Assembly: GCF_028288205.1 (NCBI RefSeq)
Contig: NZ_JAQBOD010000056.1
Coordinates: 1-64,000 of the forward strand
Origin: Mucilaginibacter sp.
GTDB lineage: Bacteria > Bacteroidota > Bacteroidia > Sphingobacteriales > Sphingobacteriaceae
Length of the DNA stretch: 64,000 nucleotides
Direction: 5' to 3'
The position numbers and the translations under genes were made by a program. The first letter of the stretch is position 1; every line of letters begins with the position of its first letter. Positions 56,313 to 64,000 of the stretch are shown in pieces. The notes under the pieces were generated by a model that made no database searches, was not told where the DNA came from, and worked only from the letters and a program-made list of their open reading frames with translations.

Positions 56313-56753
56313 ATGAGAGAAGAATTTTACCAAACCTATGATCTGCTATATGCTGATTATGTCTATAACAATGATATAAGGGACCGGCGGTACTACCAGA
56401 GAAATTTTGGCCTGTATGAATATGACCTCGTTAGGATCATAAGGAGGGCAATTGATTATCAATCCAATGACAGGCGGGTAAGGCCGGATGCCAAATATTT
56501 CTTGTTAGTCAATTTTCATAATATGATTGTACGCCCATTACTGGAATACAGGCCCTTTCGAAATCCTGAACGAATATATGGTGATGATCCGCTTGAACTA
56601 CAAGTGGCGATTGAAAACGATATAAAGACGATTATTGACAGGACCAACGAAGAGGCCGATAAGGATGAAGAAATAAGCGGCCATGCCATGATGAAAGCAA
56701 TAGATACATTATGGCCACAATTAAGAACTACAAAATTTGAGATTTGGGGATGA
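56313..56753 (+). CDS. Hypothetical protein, 146 aa
   Basis: Not recognised. It is rich in Tyr, Arg and Asp (YYQRNFGLYEYDLVRIIRRA), soluble and helical. The stop overlaps the next gene start (ATGA), so the two are co-translated. It starts about 50 bases after the terminator; no obvious promoter box was found. Possibly part of a two-gene cargo unit with the membrane protein that follows. Confidence 0.6.
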   Translation: MREEFYQTYDLLYADYVYNNDIRDRRYYQRNFGLYEYDLVRIIRRAIDYQSNDRRVRPDAKYFLLVNFHNMIVRPLLEYRPFRNPERIYGDDPLELQVAIENDIKTIIDRTNEEADKDEEISGHAMMKAIDTLWPQLRTTKFEIWG

Positions 56754-57268
56754 GTGATAAAAAAGATGCGGTAAATATTGGGGTTACGCTGAGTGGTCAA
56801 CTTATTACTGCCGCGTTAGCAATGATCGCGGTGGTTGGCACCTTTGCTGCGTTTATTATTGATAAAAGAAATGTTGGTCTTGGCTACTACCTGATAGCAG
56901 GCGGTTCTTTTCTTTCATTTGTCGTGAGCATTATTTTTGGTGGTAAGGGGATAAACCAAGCGAGAAAAGACGGATTTACAGGTAACTGGAATTTGAGTAA
57001 TACCAAAAAAAGCTTTAACAAACAGTCCATTGCTGCTTTTTTTGGGATCGTCCTCTTCGCAATAAGTGTATTTTTCGGAAAGGAAAAAGCTGACGATTTA
57101 AAGAACAATTTTGAAAAGCAAAACCAGGTGATAACAAAGCTGCGCCGATCAGACTCTTTAACCAAAATTAAAGTTGCGATGTTGGAAATAAAACTTGATA
57201 GTTTACGAAAGACCAAGAATTGTTTTCATTCGAATATTAGAAAACAACATTCGACTAAATGCCGATAA
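56750..57268 (+). CDS. Membrane protein, partner of the preceding gene
   Basis: 172 residues from the ATG at 56750. Three hydrophobic helices (about 15-33, 44-62, 90-105), then a charged coiled C-terminus (KLRRSDSLTKIKVAMLEIKL). No domain recognised. Overlaps the preceding hypothetical protein by four bases. Together they could be a small exclusion or defence-like module of the ICE, but no catalytic motif supports this. Confidence 0.6.
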   Translation: MSDKKDAVNIGVTLSGQLITAALAMIAVVGTFAAFIIDKRNVGLGYYLIAGGSFLSFVVSIIFGGKGINQARKDGFTGNWNLSNTKKSFNKQSIAAFFGIVLFAISVFFGKEKADDLKNNFEKQNQVITKLRRSDSLTKIKVAMLEIKLDSLRKTKNCFHSNIRKQHSTKCR

Positions 57269-57344
57269 TCTAATCTGAATTGACGACATTATAAATACCC
57301 TATTCTTTGCCTATCTTTAAACCTGTATTTAACTTAAATCGAGA

Positions 57345-57686
57345 ATGAAACCTCTAATATTTGAATTTATAGAATCTGCCCACGGACCAGAAGTTGATTT
57401 TTCAGCAGTGGGATATGATGAATCTTTAAATCTTAACGTCAATCTAACAACAGGTAAACCGGCAATAGAAACGCTCGCTATGTCTACTGTTACAAGAACA
57501 AAGGATTATGATGAGCCGTCGGATAGCGATAAAAATGATTTTGATGTTATGATGGTGACAGAAACAAGAACGTTTACCCGCACTGAGACATCAGACAGTG
57601 ATGCTAATAGTCTAATGTTAGAAACTGGATTAATCACGATGACAAGTACAAGGCAGATGATAGAGGGCTCTGATAGCGACGTTTAA
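57345..57686 (+). CDS. Graspetide (microviridin-like) precursor with three core repeats
   Basis: 113 residues. An N-terminal leader-like helix (MKPLIFEFIE) is followed by an acidic C-terminal half with three repeated units. Each has alternating Thr (STVTRTKDYDEPSDSD, VTETRTFTRTETSDSD, ITMTSTRQMIEGSDSD) and ends with SDSD at residues 59-62, 83-86 and 109-112. Ser/Thr with Asp/Glu side chains is the substrate pattern of ATP-grasp ligases that form ester rings. The ligase gene starts three bases after its stop. Confidence 0.82.
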   Translation: MKPLIFEFIESAHGPEVDFSAVGYDESLNLNVNLTTGKPAIETLAMSTVTRTKDYDEPSDSDKNDFDVMMVTETRTFTRTETSDSDANSLMLETGLITMTSTRQMIEGSDSDV

Positions 57687-57689
57687 ACA

Positions 57690-58607
57690 ATGATTTTAAT
57701 CGTTACTCATAAGAATGATTTTACCGCTGACTTTCTAATTAATAAGCTTAATAATAGCCATGTTTCTTATCGCCGTTTGAATTGCGAAGACATACTTAAA
57801 CAGCCTTATAAGTTTAATATTAATAAGGGGCTTTATTACGAATTTTTAGGAGAACAAAAATATACCGCTGTTTGGTTCCGCAGAACCAAACTTCCAGATT
57901 TTTCTGACTTGCTTCATTATGAAAAGCTATATCTGCTTAATGAAACCGAATCATTTTTAAAAGGGCTTTTTACAATTATCGATGCAAAATGGCTAAGTGA
58001 CCCCTTTGCAGTTTATAAGGCCGAATATAAATTACTCCAATTAAGAACAGCTGAAAGTGTTGGTTTTACGATACCCAATACACTAATTACAAATTCAAAA
58101 GAAGATTTGCTTGAATTTTATGAGCAATGTGACAGAAATATCATAATTAAACCAATCGGGCAAACAAGGCTTACACAAAAGGACTCCATACAGTTTATTT
58201 ATACCAACAAGTTAACTCCCGATCTTTTGGAAGAAATTAGCCAATATGATTTAACTCCATGCATTTATCAGGCAAATATTGAGAAGGATTATGAATTGCG
58301 GATAACTGTTGTCGAAAACAAAGTATTCGCAGCATCTATCGACTCTCAAGTTGACCCGGACACCATTACCGATTGGAGAAGAAAAAGTAAAGCATTTGTT
58401 AAGATTGAAATCCCACAGGAAGTTGAGTTAATGTGCGTAAATTTATTAAAGGCATTAAACTTAAAATTCGGTGCCATTGATATGGTTAAAACGAAAAGTG
58501 GCAAGTATATATTTTTGGAGATAAACCCCAACGGTCAATGGGCATGGATTGAATCTGAAACAAACCTTCAAATTTCAGAAGCCATAATTGATTTTTTGCA
58601 AGCATGA
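57690..58607 (+). CDS. MvdD-type ATP-grasp peptide ligase
   Basis: 305 residues, ATP-grasp fold. It starts MILIVTHKNDFTADFLINKL, has AVWFRRTKLPDF, IIIKPIGQTRLT (ATP-binding Lys), ELRITVVENKV, and the metal site E277 INPNGQWAWIE. The latter is a hallmark of graspetide (microviridin-type) ligases such as MvdC/MvdD. It should install ester links in the adjacent repeat precursor. The stop overlaps the next gene (ATGA), so the five-gene operon is tightly coupled. Confidence 0.9.
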   Translation: MILIVTHKNDFTADFLINKLNNSHVSYRRLNCEDILKQPYKFNINKGLYYEFLGEQKYTAVWFRRTKLPDFSDLLHYEKLYLLNETESFLKGLFTIIDAKWLSDPFAVYKAEYKLLQLRTAESVGFTIPNTLITNSKEDLLEFYEQCDRNIIIKPIGQTRLTQKDSIQFIYTNKLTPDLLEEISQYDLTPCIYQANIEKDYELRITVVENKVFAASIDSQVDPDTITDWRRKSKAFVKIEIPQEVELMCVNLLKALNLKFGAIDMVKTKSGKYIFLEINPNGQWAWIESETNLQISEAIIDFLQA

Positions 58608-59365
58608 AAAAAAAGTTGTTAAAAAAACTGAACGCTATCGGACTTTTTGAGAAGAAACGTGCATCGCCAGACGTTCCAGCGGGAATAAACGCTTATCCAG
58701 ATCCGCAAGAGGAAGAAAAATCAGAAGCGCATATGCACTATCTGAAATCCCTTTTTGCCGAAGAAAACGACAGGTTGAACTTACTTGAAAGTAAAACATC
58801 TCAGCTAATTGGCCAAACCGGTCTAATATTTTCGTTATTAAGCCTTTTTGTGCCACTTCTTGTTGATAAGGTAGAAGGGCTTGCACTTTATATTAAGATA
58901 GTACTTCTTTTTGTGTTGCTATTATCTTTCGGATTTTATTTGCTAACAATAAAGAATGCTCTTAGAAACTATAATGTAAAGAATTTTCAATATAGTAGCC
59001 CTGCTCCGAAGAATGTACAAGACTTTAACAATAAAACCTTGAATGCTTTTTATTCAGAAGTAGTAAGAGATTTATTATTAGGTCTCCATGTTAATAATGA
59101 ATTAAACAATCAAAAGGCCATTAATCTCATACAGTCCTATACTACATTCCGTATAGCTAACTGGACGACAGGCGTTTTAGTCGTTGCTTTTTGTACTTCA
59201 TTACTTTTCATACGTCCCAACAAACCGACAATAACAATTGAAAAACCAATTAAGATAGAACATTTCGACACGCTCATTCAAAAGTTGGATACCATTGGTA
59301 AAAGGCTCAAAACAAGTAGTTTCAAAGAAAAACCTACAAATGTACACCGCAAATTAAATCAGTAA
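58604..59365 (+). CDS. Membrane protein of the graspetide operon
   Basis: 253 residues. Helices at about 71-87, 92-115 and 186-204 are predicted membrane segments. A charged N-terminus (KKKLLKKLNAIGLFEKKRAS) and a C-terminal charged region flank them. It overlaps the ligase gene by four bases. No exporter ATPase or peptidase is present in this operon, so it might be an exporter-like, immunity or effector membrane component. Its layout loosely recalls small membrane effectors of bacterial defence systems. Confidence 0.65.
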   Translation: MKKKLLKKLNAIGLFEKKRASPDVPAGINAYPDPQEEEKSEAHMHYLKSLFAEENDRLNLLESKTSQLIGQTGLIFSLLSLFVPLLVDKVEGLALYIKIVLLFVLLLSFGFYLLTIKNALRNYNVKNFQYSSPAPKNVQDFNNKTLNAFYSEVVRDLLLGLHVNNELNNQKAINLIQSYTTFRIANWTTGVLVVAFCTSLLFIRPNKPTITIEKPIKIEHFDTLIQKLDTIGKRLKTSSFKEKPTNVHRKLNQ

Positions 59366-59373
59366 CGAACCTA

Positions 59374-59580
59374 ATGAAGACAGCCGATATATTAAATAGA
59401 CATATTGCTGAAACGGATGGATTAAGAGTTATCCGATTAAAAATTCATTGCTTAATTCAGTCTGATGAATTGGACGATGAAACAATTAAAATCATTGTCT
59501 ATCTTGATGGTGCCCTTTCCCTAAACATTGTAGCTGCTAACAATAGAGAAAAAATATATTCGCGATTACATTCCCAGTAA
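59374..59580 (+). CDS. Small protein of the graspetide operon
   Basis: 68 residues, helix-strand-helix looking (IRLKIHCLIQSDELDDETIK, then IVYLDGALSLNIVAANN). It sits 8 bases after the membrane protein gene. The next gene's reading frame is open back to 59534 inside this gene, so it may be an N-terminal piece of that protein split by a frameshift. No domain recognised. Confidence 0.5.
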   Translation: MKTADILNRHIAETDGLRVIRLKIHCLIQSDELDDETIKIIVYLDGALSLNIVAANNREKIYSRLHSQ

Positions 59581-59587
59581 GGCCATA

Positions 59588-61105
59588 TTGGATGTTTTCA
59601 AAGAACTGACAACCGATACAATTAATCCATATATCAAGACTTTGATTTTTGATATTCTCCAGGTTAATAAAAGAAACAAATTCAATAATGCCAGATTAGC
59701 AATTGCAGGTTATCTTGCATTAGGTGAGTACCGGAATAGTTTAATCGAAAAAAGAGATTTACATAGGGCTTTACACCTGGTGGTTATCTTTAAAACTAAG
59801 CCTGCATATAAAACAATTAACGATAAGCAAAGAATGACGACTATAGATAACGCAAATGACAAGGGAAAATCAGGAGAAGATTTTGTAAATCAAATAGCGT
59901 TTAGCTCTTTTCTGAAGCATTGGTGTTTTCCTGGGCCATTAGATATTATTGGGGATAATAAAGAGATCTGTGACCTATTGGTAGTATTCGACCATGTATG
60001 CATGATTGTTTCTGTAAAGAATTACTCCTTTAAAGGTGATTACGAAAGGTATTTCAAAAAGACAATTGAAAAGGCTATTCGGCAAATTGACGGTGCAGAG
60101 CGCAAGTTATTTCGCGATAAGGCACTTCTTCTTAAACATCCAGATCGAGATGCTGAACTCTTTGAAAAAGAAAATATTAAAGAAATATATCGCATTATCA
60201 TCAACTTAAATGGTGATGTTAAGTATTACCAGACTTCGCATTTTAAGGATGGGAAAAATTATACTATTATGGATGCCACGGCGTGGTACACCTCAATGGA
60301 AGAATTAAATACGCTGCCAGATGTTACCGCTTATCTAACAGCCCGATGTAAACTGTTCAATAAATATCCAGCCTTCGTGTTCCCACGTTCCGAGTATGAT
60401 ATTTCAACAAATGACAAGATTAGTGCCCAGGCTGAAATAGAAACGGCTAGCGCGGATGGAAAGATTACTTTGGTACTTGGCTCAGAACTTGATTTGATTG
60501 CTCAATACATACTTAACGCTTTCAAGTTTCCTGAAAACTTGAACCACAATGAAGTAAATGGATTGCTGCTTAAACTTGATGGCCAGTGGGATAAATTTTT
60601 AAAATCAAAAATCTCGACCCAAAAAGATGAATACGAAAAGGAGAGCTATTTTATTGACCGGTTGGTAAAGCAATTCTTAATCCATACAGAGAACGGCAAT
60701 CATTTAACCGGGATGTTCTTTCGTTTAAATCGCTTGGAAAGAGCAGAATTTGCTAGAGCTTTTTTAAACTATCATGAAGGATACGCAATGGGCGATATTA
60801 ATATTAAACTGAATCGTAGTCATTTTGTACTCCCATTCATCAATATGGTTTTTATTTACCATGACGATGATTATCCAAGAGAACAACTCACAGAGATTGT
60901 AAATATGAGCCTGCATCACCATCATTATTTAAACAATTTTAAATGCAAAGAGGTGGGTGCTTTAGGTATGTCACGCACCACCGGCGACTTCACTTTTGGT
61001 TATTCTAAACTAATAGAACCTTATACCCAGGAAGAAATTAACGAGATGAAAGAAAGTTTTCGATCTCTTGGATGGCAAATCGAACAACTTACTATACGAA
61101 ATTAA
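59588..61105 (+). CDS. PD-(D/E)XK-like nuclease-fold protein, 505 aa
   Basis: Large last gene of the graspetide operon. The segment KGKSGEDFVNQIAFSSFL (Glu97), EICDLLVVFDHVCMIVSVKN (Asp129, Ser142-Val-Lys144) and RQIDGAERKLF (about 165-175) matches a PD-(D/E)XK-like core, with Ser replacing the usual Glu before x-Lys. The C-terminal 300 residues are unrecognised. The start is a TTG at 59588; no ATG fits and the frame stays open into the previous gene, so the N-terminus is uncertain. Neither DNA target nor role is known. Confidence 0.55.
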   Translation: MDVFKELTTDTINPYIKTLIFDILQVNKRNKFNNARLAIAGYLALGEYRNSLIEKRDLHRALHLVVIFKTKPAYKTINDKQRMTTIDNANDKGKSGEDFVNQIAFSSFLKHWCFPGPLDIIGDNKEICDLLVVFDHVCMIVSVKNYSFKGDYERYFKKTIEKAIRQIDGAERKLFRDKALLLKHPDRDAELFEKENIKEIYRIIINLNGDVKYYQTSHFKDGKNYTIMDATAWYTSMEELNTLPDVTAYLTARCKLFNKYPAFVFPRSEYDISTNDKISAQAEIETASADGKITLVLGSELDLIAQYILNAFKFPENLNHNEVNGLLLKLDGQWDKFLKSKISTQKDEYEKESYFIDRLVKQFLIHTENGNHLTGMFFRLNRLERAEFARAFLNYHEGYAMGDINIKLNRSHFVLPFINMVFIYHDDDYPREQLTEIVNMSLHHHHYLNNFKCKEVGALGMSRTTGDFTFGYSKLIEPYTQEEINEMKESFRSLGWQIEQLTIRN

Positions 61106-61686
61106 AATCGACCTGGATAATACGAATTTGATCAACTACTCTATTTCTGCAATCTCCTAACTTTTTCTTTATATACCTATCGAAGCCAGCAGTTCCAGCC
61201 GCTTCGTTCTAACTCAGCCGCTTCACTGCATTAGGAAACATGGGTGTCGCGTCCTCGTTCCTGCTGGACTCCGCCCATATTTCCGTTTTCCCCTTGTTTA
61301 CGTTTTCCTAATTTCTTTTATCTCCTTCCATTTTCTCCACTGGCTTTTTCGCAAGCAAATTTCTGTAACGGCGGGCCAGAATTTCAAGCCCCGTGCCCTG
61401 CGGGTTTGCTGAAAAAAAATCTTCCTCGCTCGTTCCTCGCGAGCGTATTTTTTTTCGCAAAGCCTTGCTCTTCTGCCCACCGTGTTCAGGTGAGGGTGCT
61501 TACAAAAAGCCACCGGAGGCTTCAGCCGAGGGTGACTTTAAAAACAAAGCACCATGAACACAGCAAATGGCAGAAGCCCACCCACACAGCCTACAGCGGC
61601 GCAACAGGTCGCCCCGGCTGATCCGCACACGCCCATTCGGGCAAATTACTCAATTCATTAATATCAGTATTTAAAATTTAGAAAAC
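61106..61686. other. Noncoding ICE region with terminator
   Basis: About 580 bases with no credible gene. A GC-rich open frame on the plus strand (61244-61621) has composition unlike proteins and is probably noncoding. A small frame (MNTANGRSPPTQPTAAQQVA, near 61554) is also unconvincing. The main structure is the large hairpin at 61412-61457. The last 60 bases lead into the next gene. Confidence 0.6.
61412..61457. terminator. Large bidirectional terminator-like hairpin
   Basis: AAAAAAAAT upstream and ATTTTTTTT downstream of CGCTCG (61427-61432) and CGAGCG (61440-61445) form an extended stem. The A and T runs pair with each other, so it works on either strand. It probably separates the graspetide cargo from the conserved ICE tail. 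Confidence 0.7.
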
Positions 61687-62262
61687 ATGAAAATCGCAGA
61701 AGTAAAAACAAACGGCATAATAAATAAAGCAGATAATTATGCCATAGATAAGAAAACAGATAATACCGGTAATGGTCAAAAAATAAACAACCTGCCTGTT
61801 AGTACTGCCTTTAACGATAAAAAGGACGAGGCTAAAAAGGAAGAAGCACCCAAAGCCGAAACACCTGCAATACAGGAAGAACAGCCAAAGTCAGAGGAAG
61901 CCAAACCACAAGCCGGGCCGAGCAAAAAGGAACTGAAAGATCAGTTAAAGGAACAACAGGAACGCAAGTTGGCCGATACGGTTAAAATGGTGGAAGCATT
62001 GGGCAAGAAGATAGCGCAGAGGAACAAACTGGAAAATACCATTGCCAACATTGATGGCTTTACCGTTGCCCAAAATAATGATAAAGACGATCTGGCAAGC
62101 GACAGCCGTTTTGCCCGTTGCGAACTGGTCATTTCCGATGATGACGGGAACGAGTTTGTAACCAAAAACCCTTTCATTATCGCCTATGTCGCCCACGAGG
62201 TTAGGGCGCTTTGTGTCGAAAAATTGAAAGAGGTTGAGGCAAGTATAGTTCTACCTTTTTGA
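61687..62262 (+). CDS. ICE-conserved hypothetical protein
   Basis: 191 residues. The N-terminal half is Lys/Glu/Pro-rich and disordered-looking (KKDEAKKEEAPKAETPAIQE). The C-terminal half is a compact domain (AQNNDKDDLASDSRFARCEL, FVTKNPFIIAYVAHEVRALC). Common upstream of the DUF932 gene in Bacteroidetes ICEs. Function not recognised. Confidence 0.65.
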   Translation: MKIAEVKTNGIINKADNYAIDKKTDNTGNGQKINNLPVSTAFNDKKDEAKKEEAPKAETPAIQEEQPKSEEAKPQAGPSKKELKDQLKEQQERKLADTVKMVEALGKKIAQRNKLENTIANIDGFTVAQNNDKDDLASDSRFARCELVISDDDGNEFVTKNPFIIAYVAHEVRALCVEKLKEVEASIVLPF

Positions 62263-62341
62263 GTAAAATAATGGAAACGCCCTATGTATTAAGGTTACAT
62301 AGGGCGTATTTCAAAAGGTAAAACCATTTGATATTAAGGTA

Positions 62342-62470
62342 ATGGTACAGCTATTTATAGAATTAACCAATCAAATCTATTGGGTAGGTTATGCACAGGA
62401 GTTGGCAAAGTCCGACCCTGCACTTTTTCAGTTTGAGCTTAACGAATTTTTAAACGCATATAACCGTTAG
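62342..62470 (+). CDS. Small ICE protein, 42 aa
   Basis: MVQLFIELTNQIYWVGYAQE, then LAKSDPALFQFELNEFLNAY. Clean ATG start, normal composition and position right before two other ICE genes support a real gene. Function unknown. Confidence 0.5.
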   Translation: MVQLFIELTNQIYWVGYAQELAKSDPALFQFELNEFLNAYNR

Positions 62471-62473
62471 GTT

Positions 62474-62641
62474 ATGAAAGACAGCATTTTTTTATTGGTA
62501 AAGATAGGTATCAGAACCACCCATACCAGCATTCATGATGCTATTGCAGAACTGCAAACCAAGACCCGGCTAAGCGTAAGCGGTACGCCGAATGTAGAGG
62601 TTTTAGAAGTTAAAATTATTCCATTAAACACAAAAAATTAA
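62474..62641 (+). CDS. Small ICE protein, 55 aa
   Basis: MKDSIFLLVKIGIRTTHTSI, then QTKTRLSVSGTPNVEVLEVK and IIPLNTKN. It starts 3 bases after the previous stop and ends 4 bases before the DUF932 gene, so it belongs to the same transcription unit. A small beta-alpha fold is likely. Function unknown. Confidence 0.55.
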   Translation: MKDSIFLLVKIGIRTTHTSIHDAIAELQTKTRLSVSGTPNVEVLEVKIIPLNTKN

Positions 62642-62645
62642 AGAC

Positions 62646-63707
62646 ATGGCACACAATCTCAATTATAACGAACAGACACAAAAGCACAGCTTTTTTAGTG
62701 TCAAAGAAAAAGCCTGGCACAATTTAGGGCAGATTATCAGCGACTACCCGACCAGCGCAGAAGCGATTAAACACGCAGGGTTAAATTATATAGTGGAGAA
62801 ACGCCCCTTGTTTACCTACGATACGGAAAGCCGTCAAGGCGACCCCGATACGGATATTATTATCCCCGAAATTGAAGTACCTAACTTCTTTGCCACCATT
62901 CGCACCGATACCGAGCAGGTTTTGGGTGTAGTTGGCAATGATTACGAAGTGGTACAGAATGTAAACGCCTTTGATTTCTTTGATAGTATTGTTGGCGGTA
63001 AGGACGGTATTTTATATGAAACCGCAGGGGCATTAGGCAATGGCGAACGCATTTTTATTACAGCAAAACTACCCGATTATATTAAAGTTGGCAGAAACGA
63101 CCTGATAGAACAGTATTTATTTTTGACTACTTCGCATGATGGCTATGGTAGCATAACCGCAGCTTTTACCCCTGTCAGGGTTGTATGTGAAAATACGCTT
63201 AACGCTGCTATGCGTAATCATAGCAACTCTATTAAAATACGCCATACCGCAAGCGCAAACGACAGGCTTAAACAGGCGCATACGCTATTAAGTATCACTA
63301 ACCAGTTAGCCAACGAATTAGAGGCTGTATTTAACAATTGGTCAAGGATACGCATAACCGATACTGCGGTTAAACGCTTGATACAGGTAGCAATGGCACC
63401 CAATAAGGAAGTATTGCAGAACCTGCAAAATGGCAAGCAGGACGAATTAAGTTCGACCTATAATAACATGGTAAGTAGCGTTATGGAGTATGCTTTAACC
63501 AATCCGACCCAACAGGAAATAACCACCAAAGGCACTTTGTTTGGGGCGTACAATGCCGTTACCGGCTATTTTCAGAACGTGCGTAACTATAAGGATGATG
63601 AAAGCAAATTCAAATCTATTATGTATGGTACAGGCTTGCAAAGATGCCAAACCGCATTTGACTTGTGCAAAGAATTTGCCAAACATGGTAATAACGCACT
63701 TAACTAA
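62646..63707 (+). CDS. DUF932 (phage/plasmid-like) protein
   Basis: 353 residues. Recognised by the DUF932 features: KAWHNLGQIISDYPTSAEA near the start, VLGVVGNDYEVVQNVNAFDF, YLFLTTSHDGYGSITAAFTP and RVVCENTLNAAMR. DUF932 proteins are widely carried by plasmids and ICEs; their function is not established. Stands in the conserved tail of the element with the two small genes before it. Confidence 0.88.
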   Translation: MAHNLNYNEQTQKHSFFSVKEKAWHNLGQIISDYPTSAEAIKHAGLNYIVEKRPLFTYDTESRQGDPDTDIIIPEIEVPNFFATIRTDTEQVLGVVGNDYEVVQNVNAFDFFDSIVGGKDGILYETAGALGNGERIFITAKLPDYIKVGRNDLIEQYLFLTTSHDGYGSITAAFTPVRVVCENTLNAAMRNHSNSIKIRHTASANDRLKQAHTLLSITNQLANELEAVFNNWSRIRITDTAVKRLIQVAMAPNKEVLQNLQNGKQDELSSTYNNMVSSVMEYALTNPTQQEITTKGTLFGAYNAVTGYFQNVRNYKDDESKFKSIMYGTGLQRCQTAFDLCKEFAKHGNNALN

Positions 63708-63759
63708 TTAATCCATAGGGGAGCAATCCCCTTTTATTATCCATTAAAATATTAAAATC

Positions 63760-64000
63760 ATGACCGCACTAAGCAATCTCAATAATATTGGAAGGGCAAA
63801 GCTATTGCATGAGCTTTTTCCCGATGAAATACCGCAACTGTTAGACCATATTAAGGAAGTTTGCGTCGACCTGAAAGCAAACAGAGAAGAATATCAAAAC
63901 ACATGGAATTTTGGATTAATGACTTTTCATACGTGGCTATCACTTTCAGAGAAAACTGAGGGGCTAATTAACAGGCATCGTAACAATATGATCAAGAGCA
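63760..64000 (+). CDS. Hypothetical ICE protein, cut by the window edge
   Basis: At least 80 residues, MTALSNLNNIGRAKLLHELF, then DEIPQLLDHIKEVCVDLKAN and FHTWLSLSEKTEGLINRHRN, still open at the end. Helical; no domain recognised from the visible part. Same direction as the DUF932 gene, 52 bases later. Confidence 0.6.
   Translation, partial: MTALSNLNNIGRAKLLHELFPDEIPQLLDHIKEVCVDLKANREEYQNTWNFGLMTFHTWLSLSEKTEGLINRHRNNMIKS

Noticed and set aside
61244..61621. Open frame of 125 codons on the plus strand
   Set aside because: Composition is Pro/Ser/Phe/Cys-rich and irregular, the frame spans the large terminator hairpin, and no protein-like domain is visible; treated as noncoding.
1..64000. CRISPR arrays, tRNA/rRNA genes and intact insertion sequences
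   Set aside because: No regular direct-repeat/spacer pattern, tRNA T-loop consensus, rRNA stretch or transposase was recognised by eye on either strand.

Overview
The window looks like a piece of a Bacteroidota genome, most likely a Sphingobacteriaceae member such as Mucilaginibacter or Pedobacter (inferred from gene content, not from a search). Supporting signs are a FecR / ECF-sigma pair, LytTR two-component regulators, a TonB-type outer-membrane protein, -7 promoter boxes of the TAnnTTTG type, and a Bacteroidetes-type conjugative element (BfmA/MobB/MobC, RteC, TraE-TraM).

Layout. (1) 0.2-7.8 kb: chromosomal or accessory flank with FecR and its sigma factor, tandem XRE regulators, a HEPN-like protein, several small HTH genes and at least three decayed genes. 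(2) 8.0-18.9 kb, all on the minus strand: a class I lanthipeptide cluster. In transcription order it holds a small ORF, an MG2-like exported protein, a six-Cys precursor, a DUF6734-type protein, LanC, a flavin (LLM) oxidoreductase, full-length LanB, and the wreck of a C39 transporter peptidase. (3) 18.8-20.0 kb: gene-poor spacer. (4) 20.0-24.8 kb: mobilisation module of an integrative conjugative element (ICE), with a candidate oriT. (5) 24.9-43.1 kb: a second RiPP region lying between the mob and tra modules. It has two LytTR regulators, a LytS-type kinase, a second LanB with a Cys-free Thr-rich peptide, a grasp-with-spasm operon (precursor, ATP-grasp, small protein, SPASM protein, C39 ABC transporter, short HlyD-like protein), a BlaI/M56 sensor pair, a TonB-type barrel and a GNAT acetyltransferase. 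(6) 43.1-56.2 kb: LuxR-type membrane regulator, RteC, the type IV secretion operon and a histone H1-like gene. (7) 56.3-61.1 kb: cargo, including a five-gene operon that starts with a graspetide precursor and its MvdD-type ligase and continues with a membrane protein, a small protein and a PD-(D/E)XK-like protein. (8) 61.1-64.0 kb: typical ICE tail with small conserved genes and a DUF932 protein.

How it may work together. Three intergenic sites (7.1, 31.5 and 42.3 kb) carry the same promoter architecture: two CGGGA(T/C)A repeats exactly 21 bp apart, followed 46-48 bp later by a -7-like box. A 21-bp tandem direct-repeat spacing is what LytTR DNA-binding domains recognise, and two LytTR regulators plus a kinase are encoded here. 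I therefore infer a signal-controlled regulon that drives the grasp-with-spasm operon and the GNAT gene. Three different RiPP chemistries (lanthipeptide, grasp-with-spasm, graspetide) sit in or next to one conjugative element. No integrase, tRNA, attachment site, CRISPR array or intact insertion sequence was recognised, so the ICE boundaries are not established, and it is open whether the first lanthipeptide cluster lies inside the element.
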